DNA of 64,000 bases from the NCBI GenBank assembly GCA_052246725.1, contig JBQQCL010000003.1, one strand, 5' to 3'. How positions within the stretch are numbered: the stretch's first letter is position 1; each line of letters opens with the position of its first letter. The stretch comes from Pseudalkalibacillus sp052246725. GTDB taxonomy: Bacteria; Bacillota; Bacilli; Bacillales; Fictibacillaceae. The position numbers and the translations under genes were made by a program. The notes beneath the pieces are model-generated. The model was not told the origin of the DNA, made no database searches, and saw only the letters and a list, made by a program, of their open reading frames with translations. Below, one piece after another: positions 43,660 through 52,261 of the stretch.

Positions 43660-44100
43660 ATGAGATTACGTACTGAGATGCCTGAATTCGAAGGTGCTAC
43701 AGAATGGTTGAATGGAGAAGTTTCGAAGGACCAACTAGTAGGAGATAAACCTACACTCGTACATTTCTGGTCTGTAAGCTGCCAGCTATGTAAAGATGCT
43801 ATGCCGAACATCAACCAATTCCGTGATGATTATAAAGATGATCTGAACGTAGTGGCAGTTCATATGCCTCGTTCTGAAAAAGATCTCGATATCGATCAAG
43901 TCAAAGAAATCGCTGCTGAACATGACATTTCGCAACCGATTTTCGTTGATAACCAACACAAGCTCACTGACGCTTACGAAAACCAATTCGTTCCAGCATA
44001 TTACGTATTCGACGCCGAAGGTAAGCTTCGTCACTTCCAAGCTGGCGGAGATGGAATGAAAATGCTCACTAAGCGTGTCAATCGCGTATTAGGAAAATAA
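43660..44100 (+). CDS. Thioredoxin-like TlpA/ResA-type protein
   Basis: A 146-residue redoxin without signal peptide, so cytoplasmic. It has the active site WSVSCQLCKDAMP (CQLC in place of CxPC) and the cis-Pro strand FVPAYYVFDAEG. A thiol-disulfide oxidoreductase role is likely; the partner is unknown. It follows AAAGGAG and a possible sigma-B promoter. Confidence 0.88.
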   Translation: MRLRTEMPEFEGATEWLNGEVSKDQLVGDKPTLVHFWSVSCQLCKDAMPNINQFRDDYKDDLNVVAVHMPRSEKDLDIDQVKEIAAEHDISQPIFVDNQHKLTDAYENQFVPAYYVFDAEGKLRHFQAGGDGMKMLTKRVNRVLGK

Positions 44101-44159
44101 ATCTGGAAAGCTTGACACTCTGGAAACTAAGTTTTCTATTCTCGCTTTCATATTGAAAT

Positions 44160-44345
44160 TAGAGGACATCTGTTCCGCTATCGGTGACAAAAAGTGGTGA
44201 TTTGAAAAATTAGAGGACAACTGTTCCGCTACTTAAGTAAAATCGGTCCTTATTTTACTGCTATTATGCAAATAAGGGCTCTCGTGTATTTTGTAAAACA
44301 TCGTTCTTTTGGCCAAATAAGGTCCCTGGAGTCCTCTAAATTTCA
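44160..44345. repeat. GGACACCAGAGACC-type intergenic repeats
   Basis: AGAGGACATCTGTTCCGCTA and AGAGGACAACTGTTCCGCTA, then inverted AAATAAGGTCCCTGGAGTCC. Same family as at 10.4 and 51.5 kb. No gene in this gap. Confidence 0.7.
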
Positions 44346-44371
44346 AATGCTTCACTTTAAAACATAAGCAG

Positions 44372-44402
44372 AAAGGAGCTGACCGGGTCAGCTCCTTCTT
44401 TT
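44372..44402. terminator. Bidirectional terminator at the VanZ stop
   Basis: AGGAGCTGAC-CGG-GTCAGCTCCT with T/A runs. The stem includes the VanZ stop codon. Confidence 0.85.
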
Positions 44403-44867
44403 CTTGAAGTTCCTCTCGTAAATCCTGTAGAAGAACGCAAGAATTTTATATAAGACCAATCCTGACAATCCACCTATCCCATTCAACAAGATATCATCTA
44501 TATCGAAAATCCGGTTTGCGTAATAGTATTGAAGCAGTTCAATCAACCCGCTCACCCCGAACGAGATGAAGAACATCTTTATGAATGAATCCAGCCATCT
44601 GAACATCAACGGCAACAGGAAACCTAGTGGCAGGAACAACAATAGATTGCCGATTACGTTTTTGAAAATCAGCCAATAATTTCCGCTCCTCCACATCAAT
44701 CGGATGCTATCAAGCAGAACGAGATTGAAGGACTTTCCGTAAACGTAATAGTTGAATGTGAATAAAGTAGAGTAAATCAGGACTGCTGTATAACAAACGA
44801 ATAGGATCGCTCCTATCCATCGCCACTTTAAACGGGCGTATTCTCTTGTATCTTTTTGTATCTCCAT
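44388..44867 (-). CDS. VanZ family membrane protein
   Basis: A 159-residue VanZ-like protein with four to five helices (FVCYTAVLIYSTLF, the NVIGNLLLFLPLGFLLP core, and FDIDDILLNGIGGLSG). VanZ gives low-level teicoplanin resistance in enterococci; most homologues have no known role. There are no van genes nearby. Confidence 0.9.
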   Translation of the reverse strand: MEIQKDTREYARLKWRWIGAILFVCYTAVLIYSTLFTFNYYVYGKSFNLVLLDSIRLMWRSGNYWLIFKNVIGNLLLFLPLGFLLPLMFRWLDSFIKMFFISFGVSGLIELLQYYYANRIFDIDDILLNGIGGLSGLVLYKILAFFYRIYERNFKKRRS

Positions 44868-45115
44868 AAGTTCTACTCCTTTATTCCCATTCTTTACAAA
44901 ACAAAGAATAGTGTACCAGGACTTGCAGTACTAGTCTATGATGGTAATGCTCCACTTAGTTCTATTTAGATGTTTTTTTGATCGAAAATCGTTTTTTTAA
45001 GCGCCTCCGTTTTTCCATTTCAACATCGATTTTTCAGCTCAAACCTAGCCGATTCCTGGGATGCAGAAGCATTATCTACAAAAGCGAATATCGCCATCAC
45101 ACCCATAAAGAAAAC

Positions 45116-45180
45116 TTGGCAAAGCCAAGCCTTGGCACAGGCTTAGCCTTAGGTGCGCTTATACTTTCTTTAAGTGCAAA
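45116..45180 (+). repeat. 95-bp hairpin element, copy F (internally deleted)
   Basis: TAAAGAAAACTTGGCAAAGC through TTTCTTTAAGTGCAAAA, lacking the GAAGAAAGTATT half, like copy D. The rest of the 44.87-45.3 kb gap shows no gene. Confidence 0.75.
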
Positions 45181-45212
45181 AAAAGGCTACCCTGCTTCAG
45201 GGTGCTTTTTCC
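45177..45212. terminator. Hairpin with T run next to element F
   Basis: AAAAGGCTACCCTG-CTT-CAGGGTGCTTTTT; can act in either direction. Confidence 0.6.
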
Positions 45213-45316
45213 TCACAACATTCGAACACTCTCAAAAAGTGCGACCGTAGGTGTGAACAAAAAGACCTATATGAAAGCAGAATAACCTTTTAAAACCTCT
45301 CCCTGTTTCAATAGCT

Positions 45317-46957
45317 TCAGTTATTACAGATAATATTCCCCAAACGTTCCGTTAAACGCACATTCTCTTTATAATCGACAGGGCAGTCGATGACGACTGG
45401 TTGATCCAATTCAAAAGCTCTCTCTAAAATCGGCTGGAATTCTTCGGCCCGGAGAACCTTCAAACCTTCAGCACCGAATGCTTTCGCCAGCTGTACGATA
45501 TCTGGATTTTCGAACGTGATGCTCGAACTTCGATCATATTCATTCATCTGTTTCCATTCAATAAGACCATACCGGTTATCTGTCCAGACGACGACTACGA
45601 TCGGCAATTTCAAGCGGACCATCGTTTCCAGCTCCTGGACAGTCATCAGAAATCCGCCGTCACCAGCTACGGCCACTACTTTTTTATCAGGAAAAGCAAG
45701 CTTCGCACCGATTGCTCCGGGCATCGCAATCCCCATTGAGGCGAACCCATTCGAGATCAGGCACGTATTCGGTTGGATGCAATGGAAGTAACGCGCAAGC
45801 CACATTTTATGAGCCCCGACATCTGAAAGCAAAATCGCATCATCATCTAAAACAGCACGTAAATCCGCTGCAATTTTCTGCGGCTTCATCGGGTACGATT
45901 TATCTTCATCATGTTCACTTAGGTCATCCATGATTTCAGTTCGAAGCTTATCGAAAAAGGGATCCATCTGCTCGCGTGCATTCACTTTTTCAGTCAATTG
46001 ATTCAAATTTTCCACAAGGTCACCGATCACACTTGTTTTAACCGGATAACACGTATCAACCTCTGCAGGCTGTGTATCGATGTGAATGATCGGCTTATCC
46101 CCTTCTGGATTCCAGGCTGAAGGCGAATACTCTGCAAAATCAAAACCGATTGTGATGATCAAATCAGCATTGTCGATCCCACATACGATATGATCCTTGT
46201 CCTGTAAGCCAACTGTTTGCAGGTTCTGAGGATGTTCATAAGTAATCGCGCCTTTACCCATGAACGTGCTCGTAAATGGGGCACTGATTTTCTCCACAAA
46301 ATGTTGAAGAGGTTCTGACGCTCCCATCCGTGTCACGCCATTCCCAACGAGTACGATCGGGTTCTTCGCTTCATTGATCGATTGTGCCGCTTCCTCTATC
46401 TTTTTACCAACAGCCCTCGTATGCAGTTCATTAGACTGAGCTTCCAATGGATTTCCATCCACTTCAAGCATTGCGATATCTTCCGGGAGCTCGATATGTA
46501 CGGCTCCAGGTTTTTCGCTGACCGCTTGTTGGAAGGCTTTGGAGACAACTTCTGGCACAATATCTTTATCCCGTATGGAGGTATTCCACTTGGTGACCGG
46601 TTTAAACATGGAGACGAGATCATAAAATTGGTGAGACTGCTTATGCTGACGCTCCAGATCTGCCTGTCCTGTTATCGCAATCAGTGGCGTCAAGTCCATG
46701 TTCGCCTCTGCTACGCCTGTAACAAGATTCGTTGCACCTGGCCCAAGAGTTGCAAGACATATACCTGGTTTACCAGTCAACTTACCGTATACCCCAGCCA
46801 TAAATGCAGCACCGGTTTCATGCCTTGTGGTGATGAACTCGATGTTCGATTCTTTCAATGCGTCGAGAAAATCGATGTTTTCCTCCCCCGGCACACCAAA
46901 AATATATTCGACCCCTTCTTTTTCTAGACATTTCACAAACAATTCGGATACTCGCAT
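45317..46957 (-). CDS. Acetolactate synthase large-subunit-like enzyme
   Basis: A 546-residue thiamine-diphosphate enzyme with three domains: an N-terminal Pyr domain with the catalytic Glu in TTRHETGAAFMAG, a central domain, and a C-terminal PP domain with GDGGFLMTVQELETMVRLKLP (GDG-N motif: GDGGF...N). It resembles catabolic AlsS more than biosynthetic IlvB, because no small subunit gene is adjacent. It lacks alsD and alsR neighbours as well, so the true substrate is uncertain. Start ATG after GGAGGG. Confidence 0.85.
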   Translation of the reverse strand: MRVSELFVKCLEKEGVEYIFGVPGEENIDFLDALKESNIEFITTRHETGAAFMAGVYGKLTGKPGICLATLGPGATNLVTGVAEANMDLTPLIAITGQADLERQHKQSHQFYDLVSMFKPVTKWNTSIRDKDIVPEVVSKAFQQAVSEKPGAVHIELPEDIAMLEVDGNPLEAQSNELHTRAVGKKIEEAAQSINEAKNPIVLVGNGVTRMGASEPLQHFVEKISAPFTSTFMGKGAITYEHPQNLQTVGLQDKDHIVCGIDNADLIITIGFDFAEYSPSAWNPEGDKPIIHIDTQPAEVDTCYPVKTSVIGDLVENLNQLTEKVNAREQMDPFFDKLRTEIMDDLSEHDEDKSYPMKPQKIAADLRAVLDDDAILLSDVGAHKMWLARYFHCIQPNTCLISNGFASMGIAMPGAIGAKLAFPDKKVVAVAGDGGFLMTVQELETMVRLKLPIVVVVWTDNRYGLIEWKQMNEYDRSSSITFENPDIVQLAKAFGAEGLKVLRAEEFQPILERAFELDQPVVIDCPVDYKENVRLTERLGNIICNN

Positions 46958-47109
46958 AGTCGAATCCCTCCATTTTTCAATTCCAAGCAATAAATAGGTC
47001 TATCGTATTCATTCCTTTTTAACAGTATGTTTCAAACCTGAATATGTAGGCTCTTATGTTGAATACTTCCAGAAAAGACTAGTAAAGCAAACGTGTTTTG
47101 TTGAAATGG

Positions 47110-47310
47110 TGTTGATTTACCGAAATTCACGACACTCCTGCGGGAAAGCGAGCCAGGCGAGACCCCACACTTTTAAAAGGATCTTCGACTAAGACCCACC
47201 ACGTCCTGTGGTGAACGTCGAAGCCAGCACATCCTGTGCAAGTGAGGAGGCTTGTGGATCGCCCGCGGAAAGGGAGTGAATTTAGTAAAAATCAACAATT
47301 AGCTCCCAAG
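47110..47310. repeat. GC-rich intergenic repeat, copy 2
   Basis: CACGACACTCCTGCGGGAAAGC to GCCCGCGGAAAGGGAGTGAA, similar to the copy at 19.1 kb. The interior carries the extra hairpin CCACGTCCTGTGGTGAACG. No gene here. Confidence 0.7.
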
Positions 47311-47312
47311 TC

Positions 47313-47339
47313 TAAAAAAGCCACCCAAAACGGATGGCG
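47313..47339 (-). terminator. Terminator of the 35-codon gene
   Basis: GCCATCC-GTTTT-GGGTGGC followed by TTTTTT on the minus strand. Confidence 0.85.
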
Positions 47340-47349
47340 ATCTACCAAG

Positions 47350-47457
47350 TCAATGGTATTGATTTTTCTTGTTGGCCGAGCTGCTTGTTTTATGCTTGCT
47401 ATCGCTCGTATGCTTTTTATGGTTTTTCACGTTATGGTTCTGCTTATTGTTACTCAT
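47350..47457 (-). CDS. Small basic protein, possibly a minor spore protein
   Basis: A 35-residue protein (MSNNKQNHNVKNHKKHTSDS, ending NKKNQYH) rich in Asn, Lys, His and Ser. It has a near-perfect ribosome binding site (AAAAAGGAG, 7 nt from ATG) and its own terminator, so it is a real gene. The composition is like that of minor acid-soluble spore proteins, but I could not match it to a named one. Confidence 0.72.
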   Translation of the reverse strand: MSNNKQNHNVKNHKKHTSDSKHKTSSSANKKNQYH

Positions 47458-47530
47458 AGGTAATCTCCTTTTTCAAAAGAGTACCTTTAGTTTCTCCGCG
47501 TTCGTTTTGAATATGCGAATGGATACATTC

Positions 47531-48358
47531 TTAACCACTTTTACGGAGCTTGTTGAAGGTTGCATTCACCTCTCCGCCGATAATGAGCATCATTCCAGAG
47601 ACATAGAACCAAAGCATCAGGACGATGACCCCGCCAAGGCTTCCATAGGTAGCACTGTAGTTACCGAAATTATTTACATAATAAGAAAATGCCCATGAAA
47701 TAAGCTGCCAGCCAATCGTAGCAATCACAGCACCGACCCAGACGTCTTTTATCCGTAATGGTTTGTTCGGTGCCACAAAATAAATGATTGTGATCACGCA
47801 TGCAATGATGACTGTACTAAGCACCCAGCGAAGTCCGTTCCATATCGTTTCCCAATTTGGCAGTCCAAGGTAACCGAAAACATTGCCGATCATCTGACCG
47901 AAAACTGGCAAAGCCATCGCGACAAATATGATGAGGAGCATCCCCAGCGTCAGGGATATCGCGACCGCCCTCGCCACGAGGAAATTTCTTCTCTCCTCTA
48001 CATCATAAGCATGATTCAACGCTCTAATCACTGCATTCATACCGTTAGAAGCAGTCCATAGAGTCACAATGATTCCTACGGAGAGGATCGCACCCCCCTG
48101 GTTGTTAATGATTTCCGTATTATCTTTTACGATGTTCATCAATTCAGGTGGACCATACAGCTGAATGAGCGTGAACAATTGATTTTTATCTACGATCGTT
48201 GTAATGACGGTAATCGTAACAATCAGAAATGGAAAAAGTGACAGCAGAAAATAAAAAGCAAGCTGTGCCGCCAAGTCGGTCACTCCGTCTTCTTGGATCC
48301 TTCTGAATAGATCCTGCCAGAAAATCTTCTTTGACGGCTGCTTCAACCTTTCCACCAT
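47531..48358 (-). CDS. YihY/BrkB-family membrane protein
   Basis: A 275-residue membrane protein with six helices and the family motifs DLAAQLAFYFLLSLFPFL and ALNHAYDVEERRNF. Members were once called ribonuclease BN in error; function is unknown. B. subtilis YfkH is a likely orthologue. The start ATG is 7 nt after GAGGGGG. Confidence 0.9.
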   Translation of the reverse strand: MVERLKQPSKKIFWQDLFRRIQEDGVTDLAAQLAFYFLLSLFPFLIVTITVITTIVDKNQLFTLIQLYGPPELMNIVKDNTEIINNQGGAILSVGIIVTLWTASNGMNAVIRALNHAYDVEERRNFLVARAVAISLTLGMLLIIFVAMALPVFGQMIGNVFGYLGLPNWETIWNGLRWVLSTVIIACVITIIYFVAPNKPLRIKDVWVGAVIATIGWQLISWAFSYYVNNFGNYSATYGSLGGVIVLMLWFYVSGMMLIIGGEVNATFNKLRKSG

Positions 48359-48395
48359 CACTCAACCCCCTCTATACATCTGTAGAAGTTCTTTC

Positions 48396-48863
48396 TTAAT
48401 ATTTATTGTCCTCTTCATCAGGTATGTCCGTAATTTCTCTTCCAGCTTCTCTCACCTTGCCAGAAACATCCTTCAGTTCTCCGCCGACCTCTTTCATGCT
48501 TGAATACGTCTCCACAGAATGTTGACGTACATCATCAACTTTCTGGATGACCTCTCTTACCTCACGTGATAAATCGTTCAGCGCTTTTGAAGTAGTATCC
48601 ATCGTATGCTTGACCGTATCCATGATGATCGCCGGGTCTTCACGAACAGACTTGTATAAAGAGGATGTCTGATCTTTTAGCTTGATGGAACGTTCCTGTA
48701 CATTTTTACGTGTGTTCTTGTTAATCAACGATGCAACACCACCAACCACTGCACCGATCAGGATTCCCTTCCATAGGAATGAACCCTCTTTCTTTTCATT
48801 TACTCTTATTGGTGTTGGTTGATTCGCTTTTTGTTGATCTGGTGTGTATACAGATTGAGTCAT
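48396..48863 (-). CDS. YtxH-domain protein
   Basis: A 155-residue protein with a glycine-rich single membrane helix (SFLWKGILIGAVVGGVASL) and a long coiled-coil tail with KSVREDPAIIMDTVK. YtxH-type proteins belong to the general stress regulon in B. subtilis. A sigma-B promoter was only weakly visible upstream (GTTTTG-N14-GGGGAA). Confidence 0.8.
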   Translation of the reverse strand: MTQSVYTPDQQKANQPTPIRVNEKKEGSFLWKGILIGAVVGGVASLINKNTRKNVQERSIKLKDQTSSLYKSVREDPAIIMDTVKHTMDTTSKALNDLSREVREVIQKVDDVRQHSVETYSSMKEVGGELKDVSGKVREAGREITDIPDEEDNKY

Positions 48864-48945
48864 AAATGATCTCTCCTTTATTTTTATTCTTCAATAATAT
48901 TTAATTTCCCCTGTTCTTTTAAAACCAAAACATTTTACGCAAATT

Positions 48946-48971
48946 GTTTAAGGATTTTTACACACGGGTAT
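48946..48971 (+). promoter_or_regulatory. Sigma-B promoter of the GlsB-type gene
   Basis: GTTTAA, 14-bp spacer, GGGTAT: a perfect match to the Bacillus sigma-B consensus. It lies 46 bp upstream of the start codon. Confidence 0.8.
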
Positions 48972-49017
48972 GAAAAAGAAACAAATCAACAAAAATAACC
49001 AAAAGGAGGAATAGAAT

Positions 49018-49281
49018 ATGGCATTTATATGGACTTTAATCGTAGGTGGTATCATTGGTTGGTTAGCTGGTCTTATCGTAGGTAGAGATGTACCTGGAGG
49101 AATCATCGGTAATATCATTGCAGGAATCATTGGTGCTTGGCTAGGAACACTTCTACTTGGTTCATGGGGACCATCGCTTGGAGGTATGGCCTTGATCCCG
49201 GCATTGATCGGTGCAATCATCGTCGTACTCCTATTAAGCTTCATCATGAAACGGACAAGAAGACCAAGCCGCCATCACTAA
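49018..49281 (+). CDS. GlsB/YeaQ/YmgE-type stress membrane protein
   Basis: An 87-residue membrane protein with three Gly-rich helices (GGIIGWLAGLIVGRDVPGG, NIIAGIIGAWLGTLLLG) typical of transglycosylase-associated (Tgl) proteins. The role is unknown; homologues respond to stress. Its sigma-B promoter supports this. Ribosome binding site AAAGGAGG. Confidence 0.92.
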   Translation: MAFIWTLIVGGIIGWLAGLIVGRDVPGGIIGNIIAGIIGAWLGTLLLGSWGPSLGGMALIPALIGAIIVVLLLSFIMKRTRRPSRHH

Positions 49282-49288
49282 GAAGTAT

Positions 49289-49326
49289 GAAAGAACGGGT
49301 TCTTTATAAGAGCCCGTTCTTTTTCA
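49289..49326. terminator. Bidirectional terminator between GlsB-type and LMW-PTP-like genes
   Basis: AAAGAACGGG-CCCGTTCTTT with T/A runs. It covers the 3' end of the phosphatase-like coding region. Confidence 0.85.
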
Positions 49327-49768
49327 TTTTCCCCATAAAATGTCCACACCCAGCTTCAATCAGATCGAACGCCTTATCAAACTCTCCTGTCATATATGGA
49401 TCCGGGATATCGTCTTCCTTTAAATCTTCAGCAAAATCAAGGAGTCTGGCCATCACCCCTGTTTCCCGCATACCCGCAAGACGATGCAATTCTCCGAGCG
49501 TTTCAGCATCCATTGCAAGGATGTAGTCGAAAGCCTCCAGATCTTCTGCTTTGACCTTTCTGCTTTCCTTTGTCTTAAAAGGGATCTTTTTTTCGGCAAG
49601 TATTTCGACACTATCTTCATGTGGAAAATCCCTAATGTGCCAATCCCTTGTCGCTGCTGAATCGACATCAACGTTGAGCCCCTTATTTTTACACATTTCA
49701 TTAAAAACCGCTTCTGCGATCGGCGCACGGCAAATACCACCAGAAGACACAAACAAGACTTTTTTCAC
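49304..49768 (-). CDS. Low-molecular-weight phosphatase homologue lacking the catalytic cysteine
   Basis: A 154-residue protein of the low-molecular-weight tyrosine phosphatase fold. The P-loop, normally VCLGNICRSP, reads VSSGGICRAP: the nucleophile Cys is Ser and the Ser after Arg is Ala. The general-acid motif DPYMTG is kept. In B. subtilis yfkJ is an active phosphatase and lies near yfkH, as here. The protein may be a phosphotyrosine- or phosphate-binding pseudoenzyme. The start is GTG, 9 nt after AGGAGGG. Confidence 0.88.
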   Translation of the reverse strand: MKKVLFVSSGGICRAPIAEAVFNEMCKNKGLNVDVDSAATRDWHIRDFPHEDSVEILAEKKIPFKTKESRKVKAEDLEAFDYILAMDAETLGELHRLAGMRETGVMARLLDFAEDLKEDDIPDPYMTGEFDKAFDLIEAGCGHFMGKMKKNGLL

Positions 49769-49902
49769 AGATTAACTCCCTCCTCTTCTGCCAAATTTAG
49801 CTTTTTTGTGAGCTTGTCCCTATTTTTTCTCGGATAAAAGGCATGTTTCCTCCTTTTGCAGAATATTAAAATAGAGACAACATATAGATAGGAGGAAAAT
49901 TG

Positions 49903-51261
49903 ATGGCTCAATTTGAAGCGTTTCTAGGGGAAGTTAGCGGTTGGGTATGGGGGCCATGGCTGCTCATATTACTCGTCGGTACAGGTATTTTCCTGACGCT
50001 GCGACTTAGCTTCCTACAGTTTTCATTACTACCTTATTCATTGAAATTGGCTTTTACAAAAAAGCAGGACAAAAAATCTGAAGGGGATATCTCCCACTTT
50101 CAGGCACTGATGACTGCGCTCGCAGCAACTATCGGTACAGGTAACATCGCCGGGGTAGCGACGGCTGTATTCATCGGGGGTCCTGGAGCTGTCCTCTGGA
50201 TGTGGCTTAGTGCACTTTTCGGGATGGCAACCAAGTATGCCGAAGCGATTTTAGCTGTAAAATATCGTGTCAAAAACAAAGATGGTGAAATGTCCGGAGG
50301 TCCGATGTATTACCTCGACAAAGGACTGAACGCAAAATGGCTTGGTGTCCTTTTTGCATTCTTTGGGGCATTTGCCGCATTCGGGATCGGAAACATGGTC
50401 CAATCAAACTCTGTTGCAGATGCTGTGCAAACGACATTCAATTTCCCAGGTTGGGCAACTGGCTTAATCTTGATGGTACTAACAGGGCTCGTCATCCTAG
50501 GTGGTATCAAGAGTATCGGCCGTGTCGTGGCTTACCTCGTTCCTTTCATGGCTCTCTTTTATGTCGTGGGCGGATTAGTGATCTTGTTCATGAACCTTGA
50601 TCTCGTTCCAAGTGCTGTCAGCCTGATTTTCAGTGATGCCTTTACAGGAGAAGCTGTTGCGGGTGGTGCTCTAGGTGCCGTCATCCGCTGGGGTGTTGCA
50701 CGCGGGGTTTTCTCGAATGAAGCTGGTCTAGGTTCAGCGCCGATTGCGGCCGCTGCAGCAAGGACTGACTACCCTGCACGCCAGGCGCTCGTTTCCATGA
50801 CACAGGTGTTCATCGATACGATTGTGGTCTGTTCGATTACAGGAATCACGCTCGTCATGGGTGATATGTATAAAGGGGATTTGAATGGTGCCGCTCTTAC
50901 GACGGAAACGTTCCGAAGCTTTTTAGGTACGCCTGGTGCCTTGATCGTCACGATCGGTATTATTTTGTTCGCATACTCGACTGTATTAGGATGGTCCTAT
51001 TACGGGGAAAAATGTTTCTCTTACCTGTTCGGGGACAATTCAGTGAAATTCTACAGGCTGCTGTTTGTGCTTGCCGTATTCGTCGGTACAACTGTTTCGC
51101 TTAATGTCGTCTGGACGCTTGCTGATATATTCAACGGCTTGATGGCGATTCCGAACTTGATCGGACTCCTCGGTCTATCCGGTGTGGTCGTTGCCGAAAC
51201 GAAACGCTTCCTTGCCGCGAAAAAGGAAGAAGAACAAAAGCAAACCTCGGAATCAGCTTAG
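49903..51261 (+). CDS. Sodium:alanine symporter (AGCS family)
   Basis: A 452-residue AGCS transporter (AlsT type) with about eleven helices. The family motifs are present: TALAATIGTGNIAGVATA, GPGAVLWMWLSALFGMA, the GGPMYYL loop and ARGVFSNEAGLGSAPIAAA. It imports alanine or glycine with sodium ions. The start ATG lies 7 nt after AGGAGG. Confidence 0.95.
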   Translation: MAQFEAFLGEVSGWVWGPWLLILLVGTGIFLTLRLSFLQFSLLPYSLKLAFTKKQDKKSEGDISHFQALMTALAATIGTGNIAGVATAVFIGGPGAVLWMWLSALFGMATKYAEAILAVKYRVKNKDGEMSGGPMYYLDKGLNAKWLGVLFAFFGAFAAFGIGNMVQSNSVADAVQTTFNFPGWATGLILMVLTGLVILGGIKSIGRVVAYLVPFMALFYVVGGLVILFMNLDLVPSAVSLIFSDAFTGEAVAGGALGAVIRWGVARGVFSNEAGLGSAPIAAAAARTDYPARQALVSMTQVFIDTIVVCSITGITLVMGDMYKGDLNGAALTTETFRSFLGTPGALIVTIGIILFAYSTVLGWSYYGEKCFSYLFGDNSVKFYRLLFVLAVFVGTTVSLNVVWTLADIFNGLMAIPNLIGLLGLSGVVVAETKRFLAAKKEEEQKQTSESA

Positions 51262-51334
51262 AATCTTTTTTAAAAAGCGAATCGCGAAAATTGAAGGGTG
51301 TCGTTTTTGAGTGCAAAACTTATAAATGACATTA

Positions 51335-51372
51335 GAAAATGTCCTGTGAATTGACACAGGGCATTTTGCTTT
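51335..51372 (+). terminator. Terminator of the AGCS gene
   Basis: AAAATGTCCTGTG pairs with CACAGGGCATTTT, then GCTTTG. Confidence 0.75.
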
Positions 51373-51509
51373 GAATACAAGGTTTAAAGCAAGTGACAGT
51401 TAAATTGACACGTTATTTTCATTTGGACAATAGTTATTGTACGGTCCAAGTAGCTTATCGAAATGTGTCCCAATTATCGATGTCATTCTTCCATTTGCAA
51501 ATGGGATTT

Positions 51510-51715
51510 TTGGTATTAACGGACAGGAGAGCCGTTATCTGTGACAAAAACGCTAATTTCGAGATGCTAACGGACACCAGAGACGCTATTCGTTAAAAAG
51601 TAGATTGTTTTTGATGATTTTGGGGCAAATAAGGTCTCCTGTGTCCGTTACGGTTTGTAAAATTCCATTATTTGATCAAATAAGGTCCTCTGTGTCCGTT
51701 AAGTTTTCCGAATGA
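51510..51715. repeat. GGACACCAGAGACC-type intergenic repeats
   Basis: AACGGACACCAGAGACGCTA with inverted partners AAATAAGGTCTCCTGTGTCC and AAATAAGGTCCTCTGTGTCC. Third site of this family in the window. An open frame across it is not credible. Confidence 0.75.
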
Positions 51716-51728
51716 GCCATTCTTCACT

Positions 51729-51767
51729 AAAAGAGGGCTTATCTAATGTAAGATAAGCTCTTTTTTG
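51729..51767 (+). terminator. Orphan hairpin with T run
   Basis: AAAAGAGGGCTTATCT pairs with AGATAAGCTCTTTT; no gene directly upstream. Confidence 0.55.
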
Positions 51768-51821
51768 TGAAAATTATATTGAGTTAGATCAAATCATTTG
51801 AAATAATTGGTATTAAGTAAA

Positions 51822-52226
51822 TGTTCTTTTCTAAAAGATTGTTGCTTTTGAGTCATTTTTAAAAAAAACAACTTGTGCAAGTTGATTGGAGAGCAAGGTG
51901 CGAGACTCCTGCGGGATCAGCGTGCCTACTACCTGAATAATCTCCTCGCAAGGCATGCGACGAGGAAGCTCGCTTCGACAGGACTTTCTTGTAGACGCAG
52001 GAGCACAAGTGCTTCCTTGAAAAGGAGACTCCTGAAGTCGCAAGGCGACGTGGGCTCACCGCACGCCCCGCGGAAAGCGAGCATCCTGGAGCGGAAATCA
52101 ACGACTTTTAAAGAAAACTTGGCGAGACCAAGCCTTTTGTAGGTCGAGCCTTAGTTGCCCTTATACTGAAGAAAGTATTTTATACTTTCTTTAAGTGCAA
52201 GAGCAACAAAGTTTGCCAAAACAACC
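51822..52226. mobile_element. Non-autonomous element with terminal inverted repeats, copy 3
   Basis: About 405 bp, nearly identical to the inverted copy at 20.2 kb. Ends are TTCTTTTCTAAAAGATTGTTGC and GCAACAAAGTTTGCC. It fills the gap before the small membrane-protein gene. Confidence 0.8.
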
Positions 52227-52261
52227 TAAGTAAAAAGCAGGATCGTTGAGGGAGAGGTTTT

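Noticed and set aside
51393..51596. 67-residue open frame after the AGCS gene
   Set aside because: It runs through the intergenic repeats and has no ribosome binding site.
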